DNA from: Clavaria fumosa
Taxonomy: Eukaryota > Basidiomycota > Agaricomycetes > Agaricales > Clavariaceae
Direction of reading: 5' to 3'
DNA length: 64,000 bases
NCBI GenBank assembly: GCA_951802425.1
Contig: OX637795.1
Coordinates: forward strand, 62,001 to 126,000
The number at the start of each line of letters is the position of its first letter. Within the stretch, counting starts at the first letter, position 1. The notes under the pieces were generated by a model that saw only the letters and a program-made list of their open reading frames with translations, was not told the origin of the DNA and did no database searches. Below are positions 35,601-47,300 of the stretch, piece after piece. The translations under genes and the position numbers were made by a program.

Positions 35601-36831
35601 CCTACATGCTTTTGGTGCCCATATTGCTATTGTTCGGCAATATCACAAGCCAGGAGCCCTGTCTGGGGTGGATAAGCTTATCCCACACAGCCTAGATGCA
35701 GTTACTTCTGACCTCATGGTACAAGATCTGGCTCTTGCTCGGCCCTTTGCTCAAATGGCAGTCAACATATGCTTTCCTCATAAAGCTGAGCTATGGGAGC
35801 TGTATCACAACAGGCTCTTTGTTGACTACCTGAGGGAGTTCACATCAGAAAAGCTAAGCCAGATCATGGGAGATTTTGCACTCCCCATTCTTGGTGTCAA
35901 GTTTGGAATCAATCCATGGCGTCATATCTATGCTGCATTCAGACGCAAGCTATGTGTATTTGCCACAGATATGCTGGAAGAGGATGGGCAGATGGACAGC
36001 ATTGGAGCTCTGCAATTTGGACATTCACGCAGCACAGATCTTCGCATTTATGGCATCAGCAGTGATTCTTTAATTGGTGCAGAAGACATCCTGCCTCAGT
36101 ATTTGGACTGCAGCACTCACTGGCAGACAGAAGTACATATGGTCCCTGGTAAGATTGGAATTGCCTCATTCTACACCATGCTCATACAATGTTTGTACTG
36201 ACAGGTGGGCTTCAACTACCATATCAACAGGCAAGGTGTAGCAGTTTCCAAGAAAAACTTGAAAATGGCATCATAAGACAGGAAATGAGGGCCTGGGGAA
36301 AGGAAGAAGGCTTTGCAGACTTGGTTGCAAGGAAACTCAATGCAACTATCAGCAAAACATTCCAAGAAGCCATTTCCCAAACCATTCAGGGTGCTGAAAG
36401 CAGAATGATCCAAGGTGTAAAGGTAGCATCATTGCAAGGCACCTCTTTCCAAGTCAGAAGGTATGTATGCCTACATGTCTGCTTCATAAGAATCTGATAC
36501 AATGTACCTATCTCTTACCCATAGATTGTCACCAATCAAACCCAGACTTGAAGTTAAGGAAGGCGATGAGTGAGTTTCTGTCATTGTCAAGAGAAAATGG
36601 ACAGTCAAATTGCTCATTTTATACATCCAGTTCACTAGATGCACCATGGCATACTCATGATGGAGAAAATATTTTACCCCTTGTGGACATGTAAGCAATA
36701 TAAAATAATAGTCACTCATAACTACAATGTGATTAACATTCAAGTATGTTAATCACAAGTGAACCACACAGCCACTCTCCTACACTCCAGAAGATTCATG
36801 CTGAGATTGTGGCTTCAACCAGAGCAGATAT
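32620..36831 (+). CDS. OrsD-type zinc-finger protein with tyrosine-recombinase-like segment
   Basis: In-phase exons: 32620-32889, 32942-33004, 33116-33158, 33364-33398, 33507-33689, 33744-34504, 34566-36148, 36205-36460, 36525-36569, 36631-36690. The N-terminus has CPSCMNTF...H...C and CQCTHKDC...H zinc-finger patterns. Exon 6 has CCQACG...H...H and CIHCTKVAC...RRHHFEQH, the OrsD (PF12013-like) double finger. Exon 7 holds APSRGTELTAMNY (about 35535-35573) and QFGHSRSTDLRIYG (36013-36054), which recall the Arg box and the GH...T...Y box of tyrosine recombinases. In related fungal proteins such regions precede a RecQ-like helicase, and the helicase frame begins only a few hundred bases on, so this is probably the first half of one gene. 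Splicing after 36690 could not be resolved. Confidence 0.68.
33005..33506 (+). repeat. Duplicated exon-intron unit of about 240 bp
   Basis: The intron/exon/intron stretch around exon 33116-33158 is repeated with divergence around exon 33364-33398. Matching parts include GGGATTAGTG.../GGATTAACAC... stems, AGCAG acceptors, GCCAGCAA/GGCAGGCAATCAA exon ends and the following intron (TGAATGA-GATAG/CAGTCTTGTG...CATCAGAT). Frame is kept through both copies in the model proposed. Confidence 0.6.
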
Positions 36832-36970
36832 GTAAGCAACACCTGTCACTCATCATCACTATGTGATTAACACTCAAGTATGTTAATCACAAGTGAACTG
36901 AATGGTTCCTCTTCCACACACCTAATGCCACATGCTGAGAAGGCTGTCTCAACCAAGGTGAAAATGTAAG
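36691..36970 (+). repeat. Repeated intron units with 28-nt stem-loops
   Basis: Three successive units start AT-GTAAGCAA. The first two contain GTGATTAACA and TGTTAATCAC arms (36729-36756 and 36863-36890; loop centre TCAAGT or similar), followed by AAGTGAAC and a short exon with CATGCTGAG and CTTCAACCA or CTCAACCAA. The third, at 36966, has a decayed stem. Exact exon borders are uncertain because the second acceptor is not conserved. Confidence 0.7.
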
Positions 36971-37006
36971 CAACATTACACAATTATCAACCTACTTCCA
37001 GTGTGA

Positions 37007-38962
37007 TTGACATTCATATATAAAAAACCACAAAGCTCACAAACAAGGGCTTCTATGGTGCCCAACAATGATGTAGAGATGAAAGCTCTCAGCATGCTCC
37101 AAAAAGTGCTCTGTAATGCAGGGGCCACATGGTCCTGCCCAGAGCAGAGGGACATACTTGTTGAGGTGTTGGCTTTAAAAAGGGATGTTCTTGGCATCAT
37201 GCGAACTGGGTCAGGAAAATCAATGATCATGGTCTTGCCCACTCTTCTGGAAAAGGGTCAAATTACGATTGGAATCCTCCCTCTCAATTCATTGATATCT
37301 GACTATGTTCGCAAACTCACCATCATGGGGATTGGCTTTGAGCTCTACACTGGTGGGACCCACATTGATGGACATAAAAACCTGGTCATACTGTCAGCAG
37401 ATCGTGCAAGGACTACAATGTACCAAGAGGCACTGGTGGAGCTCCACACACGTAAATCTGTGGTCAGAACAGTGTTTGATGAAGGCCACTTTGCATTCAC
37501 AGCCAATGATTTTCGACAGTCCCTTCAAGACCTGTATGCACTCAGGAGCTTTCCCATGCAGCTCGTAGTGCTCTCAGGAACCATTCCTCTGCAGAGTCAA
37601 GATGTCATTTGTGACTCCTTTGGGTTGCACAACCCATTTATCTCTCGCACTACCACCCATCGTCCAGAAATCCAGTACATTCTTGAAGCTTCACAACCAT
37701 CCTCACAGCACATCATACAACAATTGAAGCAAGTTCTACATCATGAAATGGAACACTTTGGATCCAAAGATCGTGCGCTTATATTTGCTCCATTCCTAGA
37801 CGAAGGCAAGGCTATGGCAGTGGAGCTTGGATGTGACTTCTATCATGGCATTGACAAAAACAACATGCATGCACCAGACCTTCGAGAACAATTCCATAAG
37901 GACTGGCTGGATGGGAAAAACAAGATCATGGTGTGCACATCGGCATTTGGTGCAGGAAATGACTATCCACATGTTCGTGTGGTCATTCATGCAGGATCCC
38001 CTCGATCTATGATAGAGTTCACTCAGGAGAAAGGACGTGCAGGACGGGATGGAAGGCCAGCCAAATCCATCATCATTCCAAAGGCCACCCATCATCCTCC
38101 ACCTGGCCTACCCAATGGCCAGATTGACCACAAGGGCCATTTGGCCATGTACAAACTTCTCTATCGAACAGGACATAGGGATTGCATTCGGTTTGCAACA
38201 ACCAACTTCTGTGATGCCAAGGGGACATTTTGTCATGAAGACCCCAAGGCAGAGCTATGCAGCGGCTGCTTAAAAAAGACAGGCTTAACAAGAGGAGAAG
38301 CAAGCACAAGGATCCCTTCACAAAGGATTTCCAAACCATCACCATGCATAACCACTCAGCACTCTGCCATGCAACACAGCTTTTCCACTGGGGCCAATCC
38401 CCTGAAACGACAGCTTCTGGAAGCATTTGGACATGCCCATGCAGAAGGGAGCAGAAGAGTGGTGCAAAGGCAGTTGGAAGCAGCTGAGTATGCCAAGCCA
38501 ATCCATCAAGCACTCAGCAGCTACCTTGGTGGATGTGCACATTGTTCAGCAGTGGTGCCCAGAACAGAAACAAGCCAGTCCCACATATTGAAGGACTGCA
38601 ATTTGTTCCAGAGGACTTTTCACAAGTATCGACAATTCAAAAGTGAACTCAAGTACAATGACAATCATGAAGCTATCTGCTACTACTGCCATGTTCCCCA
38701 GTGTGATGGGGAACTGCATAGAACCTTTGTGAGGGGTTCTGCAGATTCATGTGACTTCCCAGACATTGTTGTCCCCCTTGTGCATGCAGTGTTGACTACT
38801 CCAAGTTTGATCACACCTGCTACAAAGGCCTTTGGACAAGATTGGCAAGATTCCATGTCTGCATTGGTTTGGATTAATGCAAAACCTATGCCTGGGCATA
38901 AGAGCAATTTGATTGCATTGTTCATGTGGTTCTACCAATATCAGTTGACACAACAAAAGTAG
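37007..38962 (+). CDS. RecQ-like superfamily 2 DNA helicase
   Basis: Open frame of about 650 codons; ATG at 37055 is the best internal start if it is a separate gene, otherwise this is the last exon of the preceding locus. Motifs in order: CPEQRD (motif 0-like), IMRTGSGKSM (Walker A), VFDEGH (motif II, DEGH instead of DEAH), VVLSGTIP (motif III), VCTSAFGAGNDYP (motif V) and QEKGRAGRDG (motif VI). A C...C..C cluster after it (FCDAKGTFC...LCSGC) matches the RecQ zinc-binding segment, and the C-terminus has a further CAHC...H...C and CYYC pattern. Such helicases unwind DNA 3' to 5'; relatives with OrsD fingers are multicopy in fungi and some are subtelomeric. The frame looks intact. Confidence 0.85.
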   Translation: MTFIYKKPQSSQTRASMVPNNDVEMKALSMLQKVLCNAGATWSCPEQRDILVEVLALKRDVLGIMRTGSGKSMIMVLPTLLEKGQITIGILPLNSLISDYVRKLTIMGIGFELYTGGTHIDGHKNLVILSADRARTTMYQEALVELHTRKSVVRTVFDEGHFAFTANDFRQSLQDLYALRSFPMQLVVLSGTIPLQSQDVICDSFGLHNPFISRTTTHRPEIQYILEASQPSSQHIIQQLKQVLHHEMEHFGSKDRALIFAPFLDEGKAMAVELGCDFYHGIDKNNMHAPDLREQFHKDWLDGKNKIMVCTSAFGAGNDYPHVRVVIHAGSPRSMIEFTQEKGRAGRDGRPAKSIIIPKATHHPPPGLPNGQIDHKGHLAMYKLLYRTGHRDCIRFATTNFCDAKGTFCHEDPKAELCSGCLKKTGLTRGEASTRIPSQRISKPSPCITTQHSAMQHSFSTGANPLKRQLLEAFGHAHAEGSRRVVQRQLEAAEYAKPIHQALSSYLGGCAHCSAVVPRTETSQSHILKDCNLFQRTFHKYRQFKSELKYNDNHEAICYYCHVPQCDGELHRTFVRGSADSCDFPDIVVPLVHAVLTTPSLITPATKAFGQDWQDSMSALVWINAKPMPGHKSNLIALFMWFYQYQLTQQK

Positions 38963-40515
38963 CTACACTTTGCTTACTAAAGCCTGTCAAAGTGGAACTG
39001 GAAGCAGTAGGCATGTTCCTTGGACACAACATATTCTAAAATGTCCAGATCATGTACAATCTTGTCTTCAATGTGTCAAATAAAATGGCCCATTCCCTGC
39101 AAGCAATTAATGTCATTTCCAGAGCCTCTATCTGTATAATCACAACCAAGTCAACACCTGCAGCACAATTCTGAAAACTTGCAAGAATATCTTATGCCAA
39201 GCAGTGGTGAATGTTCATGTGGGCCACAACATCACTTGACAATGACAAAGGGGAGGGAAGTTACAAAATGCACTAAGCTAGCCACTGTGGCTTTGCAACA
39301 ATTAAAACATGTGAAGCACACATGCAAATATCATAACATAGAGCATTGGGGAATAAATTGAATAGAGGGTAAGCAGCCAAGTAGAAACAAAATTAAATGG
39401 TGTTGCATATGACCTACTGAATGAAATAACTTAAACATTATTCAAATGATCCAAGATGCAATACACCTATGTCACAGAATGGATTATAATATGATTGGGG
39501 TCCTTGTTAGGGAGCCCCAAACCACCATTGCTCCCTTAGTACCAGTGTCTAATCCATACTCCAGCCTCTCGGTCTGCCTCTGCCCTCCCATCCATCCCCA
39601 TCTCAATAATTTAATGAAGTCAAATCCAACTTACCTCTGACTGGACTTTACCCCAAACCCCATAACTCCATAACTCCATAACCCCATAACTCTAAAATCT
39701 GAGACCTCAGGACTCTGTATGGGCATCATATCAATGTGTTTGAGTCCCACCTGAACCCTGAAGCCCAATTCCAGAACATCTGGAATCCTGAACCTGAACT
39801 CTGACTAGACTTCACTCCAATCTGCCTGATCTGCCCAAGCACACTTGTAATATGCCCAGAGACATCTTTCAGGCACCATATCAATACCCTACAGTCTAAC
39901 ATCATTAAGGTAGATGCACTAACTCATTTAGAGACCACTAGGTCATGACAACAAAGACCTCCTGGGGTTTCATGGAAGTCTTGGAAGACAGTGATGAGAA
40001 GCAAATTTAGTGTCAATGAAACAGTGTTCAGTGCTGAATACTGAGACAGTCATGTAGCATTACCATGGATGCTGAGCATTGCAACTAAGGTTGCCAACAA
40101 AGTACTAGTAGAATGAAAGTGATCAGACAGGGGTCAGTACAACAAGTCTATGTCAGACTGTGGCAGTGGATCACATGTAGGTCTGGAATTGATGATCTCA
40201 GGAGAGCATCCCTACAATCATGAATATTGGTTTAAGTGTACATATCAGATCCCATCTCAGGCCTGTGGGCCATAGTCAGTATCATTACTGCCAGACACAT
40301 TCCTCATAAATATCAACAGCACTAATAACTACTTCAGAGCCACCGCATTTCAAAGTTGACTGGAAGACCCCAGGAACCCTAAATCAATTTTTGGGGAGAA
40401 AAAAAAATGTTTGAGGGCAAGCACCACATGAGAGTAAACATTATCAAAGACATGATGAGGACTGAAAGGAGGGAATTTTTTTTTTGAGAATATTGCAAGT
40501 GGGGTCCTTGTCGGG
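38963..40515. other. No gene recognised
   Basis: AT-rich DNA with no frame over 70 codons that shows a domain. CCATAACTC repeats occur at 39650-39700. Near 40490 GGGGTCCTTGT, also seen at 39498, comes before the first array unit and may mark an insertion boundary. Confidence 0.5.
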
Positions 40516-40837
40516 GTGCCACTGCTAAGTACAAACTTGTGAGGACTGATGAGTGTGATTTAGTGTTTAGTGTAAGTTGACATTAATCACACTCTCATAG
40601 GGGGATTACTAAATAAGGAAGGTGGGACAAGGCGGGACAAGGTGGGACATTGGGATGATTCCCTTATCCCAAGTTTTAGATCAGTTAGAGAACTAGTAAT
40701 GCTGGGTAGATATCAGGCCATGTCCCACCTTGTCCCACCTTGTCCCACCTTGTCCCACCTTGTCCCACCTTCCTTATTTGGAATGGTAGATACATGCATA
40801 CAAAATTTCAAAAGACTAGCTTCAGTGTTAGATGATA

Positions 40838-41061
40838 TGTAAGGCCATAGGCCTTCTGTCTGTACTTGATTATATAATGTACATACCTTATTTAGTTTTC
40901 CTAGCATAGTTGCTTGGCTATGCTTATGTCAGCAGCCCTCTGGAAGGCTGCTTGCCTATATATACTGTGTTGTGACTGTACACAGAGGAGAGATCCCTCT
41001 ACAATAGAACTACTACTCAATAGAACTACTACTCAATAAACTGTTGAGTCCAGTTCTTACA
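40838..41061 (+). mobile_element. LTR-like segment of the array unit (first copy)
   Basis: Begins TGTAAGGCCATAGG and ends CAGTTCTTACA, so it has TG...CA ends. It contains a CTATATATAC box and a CTCAATAAACTG-type sequence and matches 20557-20742 and 60054-60255. The same segment recurs in every 585-bp unit. No polypurine tract or primer site could be fixed, so LTR status is inferred. Confidence 0.55.
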
Positions 41062-41195
41062 TGATAGCACAAGATTTGCATAGGATCCTACTTGATCAAG
41101 GTGCCATCACTAAGTACAAACTTGTGAGGACTGATGAGTGTGATTTAGTGTTTAGTGTAAGTTGACATTAATCACACTCTCATAGGGGGATTACT

Positions 41196-41364
41196 AAATA
41201 AGGAAGGTGGGACAAGGCGGGACAAGGTGGGACATTGGGATGATTCCTTTATCCCAAGTTTTAGATCAGTTAGAGAACTAGTAATGCTGGGTAGATATCA
41301 GGCCATGTCCCACCTTGTCCCACCTTGTCCCACCTTGTCCCACCTTGTCCCACCTTCCTTATTT
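41196..41364. repeat. Hairpin within each array unit (unit 2 shown)
   Basis: AAATAAGGAAGGTGGGACAA at the left and its reverse complement at the right (ending 41364) are extended by GTGGGACAAGG and TGTCCCACCT repeats, so arms of about 35-50 bp can pair. A second small stem, TTGGGAT/ATCCCAA, lies in the loop. Confidence 0.85.
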
Positions 41365-44300
41365 GGAATGGTAGATACATGCATACAAAATTTCAAAAGA
41401 CTAGCTTCAGTGTTAGATGATATGTAAGGCCATAGGCCTTCTGTCTGTACTTGATTATATAATGTACATACCTTATTTAGTTTTCCTAGCATAGTTGCTT
41501 GGCTATGCTTATGTCAGCAGCCCTCTGGAAGGCTGCTTGCCTATATATACTGTGTTGTGACTGTACACAGAGGAGAGATCCCTCTACAATAGAACTACTA
41601 CTCAATAGAACTACTACTCAATAAACTGTTGAGTCCAGTTCTTACATGATAGCACAAGATTTGCATAGGATCCTACTTGATCAAGGTGCCATCACTAAGT
41701 ACAAACTTGTGAGGACTGATGAGTGTGATTTAGTGTTTAGTGTAAGTTGACATTAATCACACTCTCATAGGGGGATTACTAAATAAGGAAGGTGGGACAA
41801 GGCGGGACAAGGTGGGACATTGGGATGATTCCTTTATCCCAAGTTTTAGATCAGTTAGAGAACTAGTAATGCTGGGTAGATATCAGGCCATGTCCCACCT
41901 TGTCCCACCTTGTCCCACCTTGTCCCACCTTGTCCCACCTTCCTTATTTGGAATGGTAGATACATGCATACAAAATTTCAAAAGACTAGCTTCAGTGTTA
42001 GATGATATGTAAGGCCATAGGCCTTCTGTCTGTACTTGATTATATAATGTACATACCTTATTTAGTTTTCCTAGCATAGTTGCTTGGCTATGCTTATGTC
42101 AGCAGCCCTCTGGAAGGCTGCTTGCCTATATATACTGTGTTGTGACTGTACACAGAGGAGAGATCCCTCTACAATAGAACTACTACTCAATAGAACTACT
42201 ACTCAATAAACTGTTGAGTCCAGTTCTTACATGATAGCACAAGATTTGCATAGGATCCTACTTGATCAAGGTGCCATCACTAAGTACAAACTTGTGAGGA
42301 CTGATGAGTGTGATTTAGTGTTTAGTGTAAGTTGACATTAATCACACTCTCATAGGGGGATTACTAAATAAGGAAGGTGGGACAAGGCGGGACAAGGTGG
42401 GACATTGGGATGATTCCTTTATCCCAAGTTTTAGATCAGTTAGAGAACTAGTAATGCTGGGTAGATATCAGGCCATGTCCCACCTTGTCCCACCTTGTCC
42501 CACCTTGTCCCACCTTGTCCCACCTTCCTTATTTGGAATGGTAGATACATGCATACAAAATTTCAAAAGACTAGCTTCAGTGTTAGATGATATGTAAGGC
42601 CATAGGCCTTCTGTCTGTACTTGATTATATAATGTACATACCTTATTTAGTTTTCCTAGCATAGTTGCTTGGCTATGCTTATGTCAGCAGCCCTCTGGAA
42701 GGCTGCTTGCCTATATATACTGTGTTGTGACTGTACACAGAGGAGAGATCCCTCTACAATAGAACTACTACTCAATAGAACTACTACTCAATAAACTGTT
42801 GAGTCCAGTTCTTACATGATAGCACAAGATTTGCATAGGATCCTACTTGATCAAGGTGCCATCACTAAGTACAAACTTGTGAGGACTGATGAGTGTGATT
42901 TAGTGTTTAGTGTAAGTTGACATTAATCACACTCTCATAGGGGGATTACTAAATAAGGAAGGTGGGACAAGGCGGGACAAGGTGGGACATTGGGATGATT
43001 CCTTTATCCCAAGTTTTAGATCAGTTAGAGAACTAGTAATGCTGGGTAGATATCAGGCCATGTCCCACCTTGTCCCACCTTGTCCCACCTTGTCCCACCT
43101 TGTCCCACCTTCCTTATTTGGAATGGTAGATACATGCATACAAAATTTCAAAAGACTAGCTTCAGTGTTAGATGATATGTAAGGCCATAGGCCTTCTGTC
43201 TGTACTTGATTATATAATGTACATACCTTATTTAGTTTTCCTAGCATAGTTGCTTGGCTATGCTTATGTCAGCAGCCCTCTGGAAGGCTGCTTGCCTATA
43301 TATACTGTGTTGTGACTGTACACAGAGGAGAGATCCCTCTACAATAGAACTACTACTCAATAGAACTACTACTCAATAAACTGTTGAGTCCAGTTCTTAC
43401 ATGATAGCACAAGATTTGCATAGGATCCTACTTGATCAAGGTGCCATCACTAAGTACAAACTTGTGAGGACTGATGAGTGTGATTTAGTGTTTAGTGTAA
43501 GTTGACATTAATCACACTCTCATAGGGGGATTACTAAATAAGGAAGGTGGGACAAGGCGGGACAAGGTGGGACATTGGGATGATTCCTTTATCCCAAGTT
43601 TTAGATCAGTTAGAGAACTAGTAATGCTGGGTAGATATCAGGCCATGTCCCACCTTGTCCCACCTTGTCCCACCTTGTCCCACCTTGTCCCACCTTCCTT
43701 ATTTGGAATGGTAGATACATGCATACAAAATTTCAAAAGACTAGCTTCAGTGTTAGATGATATGTAAGGCCATAGGCCTTCTGTCTGTACTTGATTATAT
43801 AATGTACATACCTTATTTAGTTTTCCTAGCATAGTTGCTTGGCTATGCTTATGTCAGCAGCCCTCTGGAAGGCTGCTTGCCTATATATACTGTGTTGTGA
43901 CTGTACACAGAGGAGAGATCCCTCTACAATAGAACTACTACTCAATAGAACTACTACTCAATAAACTGTTGAGTCCAGTTCTTACATGATAGCACAAGAT
44001 TTGCATAGGATCCTACTTGATCAAGGTGCCATCACTAAGTACAAACTTGTGAGGACTGATGAGTGTGATTTAGTGTTTAGTGTAAGTTGACATTAATCAC
44101 ACTCTCATAGGGGGATTACTAAATAAGGAAGGTGGGACAAGGCGGGACAAGGTGGGACATTGGGATGATTCCTTTATCCCAAGTTTTAGATCAGTTAGAG
44201 AACTAGTAATGCTGGGTAGATATCAGGCCATGTCCCACCTTGTCCCACCTTGTCCCACCTTGTCCCACCTTGTCCCACCTTCCTTATTTGGAATGGTAGA

Positions 44301-47300
44301 TACATGCATACAAAATTTCAAAAGACTAGCTTCAGTGTTAGATGATATGTAAGGCCATAGGCCTTCTGTCTGTACTTGATTATATAATGTACATACCTTA
44401 TTTAGTTTTCCTAGCATAGTTGCTTGGCTATGCTTATGTCAGCAGCCCTCTGGAAGGCTGCTTGCCTATATATACTGTGTTGTGACTGTACACAGAGGAG
44501 AGATCCCTCTACAATAGAACTACTACTCAATAGAACTACTACTCAATAAACTGTTGAGTCCAGTTCTTACATGATAGCACAAGATTTGCATAGGATCCTA
44601 CTTGATCAAGGTGCCATCACTAAGTACAAACTTGTGAGGACTGATGAGTGTGATTTAGTGTTTAGTGTAAGTTGACATTAATCACACTCTCATAGGGGGA
44701 TTACTAAATAAGGAAGGTGGGACAAGGCGGGACAAGGTGGGACATTGGGATGATTCCTTTATCCCAAGTTTTAGATCAGTTAGAGAACTAGTAATGCTGG
44801 GTAGATATCAGGCCATGTCCCACCTTGTCCCACCTTGTCCCACCTTGTCCCACCTTGTCCCACCTTCCTTATTTGGAATGGTAGATACATGCATACAAAA
44901 TTTCAAAAGACTAGCTTCAGTGTTAGATGATATGTAAGGCCATAGGCCTTCTGTCTGTACTTGATTATATAATGTACATACCTTATTTAGTTTTCCTAGC
45001 ATAGTTGCTTGGCTATGCTTATGTCAGCAGCCCTCTGGAAGGCTGCTTGCCTATATATACTGTGTTGTGACTGTACACAGAGGAGAGATCCCTCTACAAT
45101 AGAACTACTACTCAATAGAACTACTACTCAATAAACTGTTGAGTCCAGTTCTTACATGATAGCACAAGATTTGCATAGGATCCTACTTGATCAAGGTGCC
45201 ATCACTAAGTACAAACTTGTGAGGACTGATGAGTGTGATTTAGTGTTTAGTGTAAGTTGACATTAATCACACTCTCATAGGGGGATTACTAAATAAGGAA
45301 GGTGGGACAAGGCGGGACAAGGTGGGACATTGGGATGATTCCTTTATCCCAAGTTTTAGATCAGTTAGAGAACTAGTAATGCTGGGTAGATATCAGGCCA
45401 TGTCCCACCTTGTCCCACCTTGTCCCACCTTGTCCCACCTTGTCCCACCTTCCTTATTTGGAATGGTAGATACATGCATACAAAATTTCAAAAGACTAGC
45501 TTCAGTGTTAGATGATATGTAAGGCCATAGGCCTTCTGTCTGTACTTGATTATATAATGTACATACCTTATTTAGTTTTCCTAGCATAGTTGCTTGGCTA
45601 TGCTTATGTCAGCAGCCCTCTGGAAGGCTGCTTGCCTATATATACTGTGTTGTGACTGTACACAGAGGAGAGATCCCTCTACAATAGAACTACTACTCAA
45701 TAGAACTACTACTCAATAAACTGTTGAGTCCAGTTCTTACATGATAGCACAAGATTTGCATAGGATCCTACTTGATCAAGGTGCCATCACTAAGTACAAA
45801 CTTGTGAGGACTGATGAGTGTGATTTAGTGTTTAGTGTAAGTTGACATTAATCACACTCTCATAGGGGGATTACTAAATAAGGAAGGTGGGACAAGGCGG
45901 GACAAGGTGGGACATTGGGATGATTCCTTTATCCCAAGTTTTAGATCAGTTAGAGAACTAGTAATGCTGGGTAGATATCAGGCCATGTCCCACCTTGTCC
46001 CACCTTGTCCCACCTTGTCCCACCTTGTCCCACCTTCCTTATTTGGAATGGTAGATACATGCATACAAAATTTCAAAAGACTAGCTTCAGTGTTAGATGA
46101 TATGTAAGGCCATAGGCCTTCTGTCTGTACTTGATTATATAATGTACATACCTTATTTAGTTTTCCTAGCATAGTTGCTTGGCTATGCTTATGTCAGCAG
46201 CCCTCTGGAAGGCTGCTTGCCTATATATACTGTGTTGTGACTGTACACAGAGGAGAGATCCCTCTACAATAGAACTACTACTCAATAGAACTACTACTCA
46301 ATAAACTGTTGAGTCCAGTTCTTACATGATAGCACAAGATTTGCATAGGATCCTACTTGATCAAGGTGCCATCACTAAGTACAAACTTGTGAGGACTGAT
46401 GAGTGTGATTTAGTGTTTAGTGTAAGTTGACATTAATCACACTCTCATAGGGGGATTACTAAATAAGGAAGGTGGGACAAGGCGGGACAAGGTGGGACAT
46501 TGGGATGATTCCTTTATCCCAAGTTTTAGATCAGTTAGAGAACTAGTAATGCTGGGTAGATATCAGGCCATGTCCCACCTTGTCCCACCTTGTCCCACCT
46601 TGTCCCACCTTGTCCCACCTTCCTTATTTGGAATGGTAGATACATGCATACAAAATTTCAAAAGACTAGCTTCAGTGTTAGATGATATGTAAGGCCATAG
46701 GCCTTCTGTCTGTACTTGATTATATAATGTACATACCTTATTTAGTTTTCCTAGCATAGTTGCTTGGCTATGCTTATGTCAGCAGCCCTCTGGAAGGCTG
46801 CTTGCCTATATATACTGTGTTGTGACTGTACACAGAGGAGAGATCCCTCTACAATAGAACTACTACTCAATAGAACTACTACTCAATAAACTGTTGAGTC
46901 CAGTTCTTACATGATAGCACAAGATTTGCATAGGATCCTACTTGATCAAGGTGCCATCACTAAGTACAAACTTGTGAGGACTGATGAGTGTGATTTAGTG
47001 TTTAGTGTAAGTTGACATTAATCACACTCTCATAGGGGGATTACTAAATAAGGAAGGTGGGACAAGGCGGGACAAGGTGGGACATTGGGATGATTCCTTT
47101 ATCCCAAGTTTTAGATCAGTTAGAGAACTAGTAATGCTGGGTAGATATCAGGCCATGTCCCACCTTGTCCCACCTTGTCCCACCTTGTCCCACCTTGTCC
47201 CACCTTCCTTATTTGGAATGGTAGATACATGCATACAAAATTTCAAAAGACTAGCTTCAGTGTTAGATGATATGTAAGGCCATAGGCCTTCTGTCTGTAC

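Noticed and set aside
37007..37054. Start of the helicase at 37007
   Set aside because: The first codons lie in sequence that looks like the end of a repeated intron unit; ATG at 37055 or a splice into the frame is more likely.
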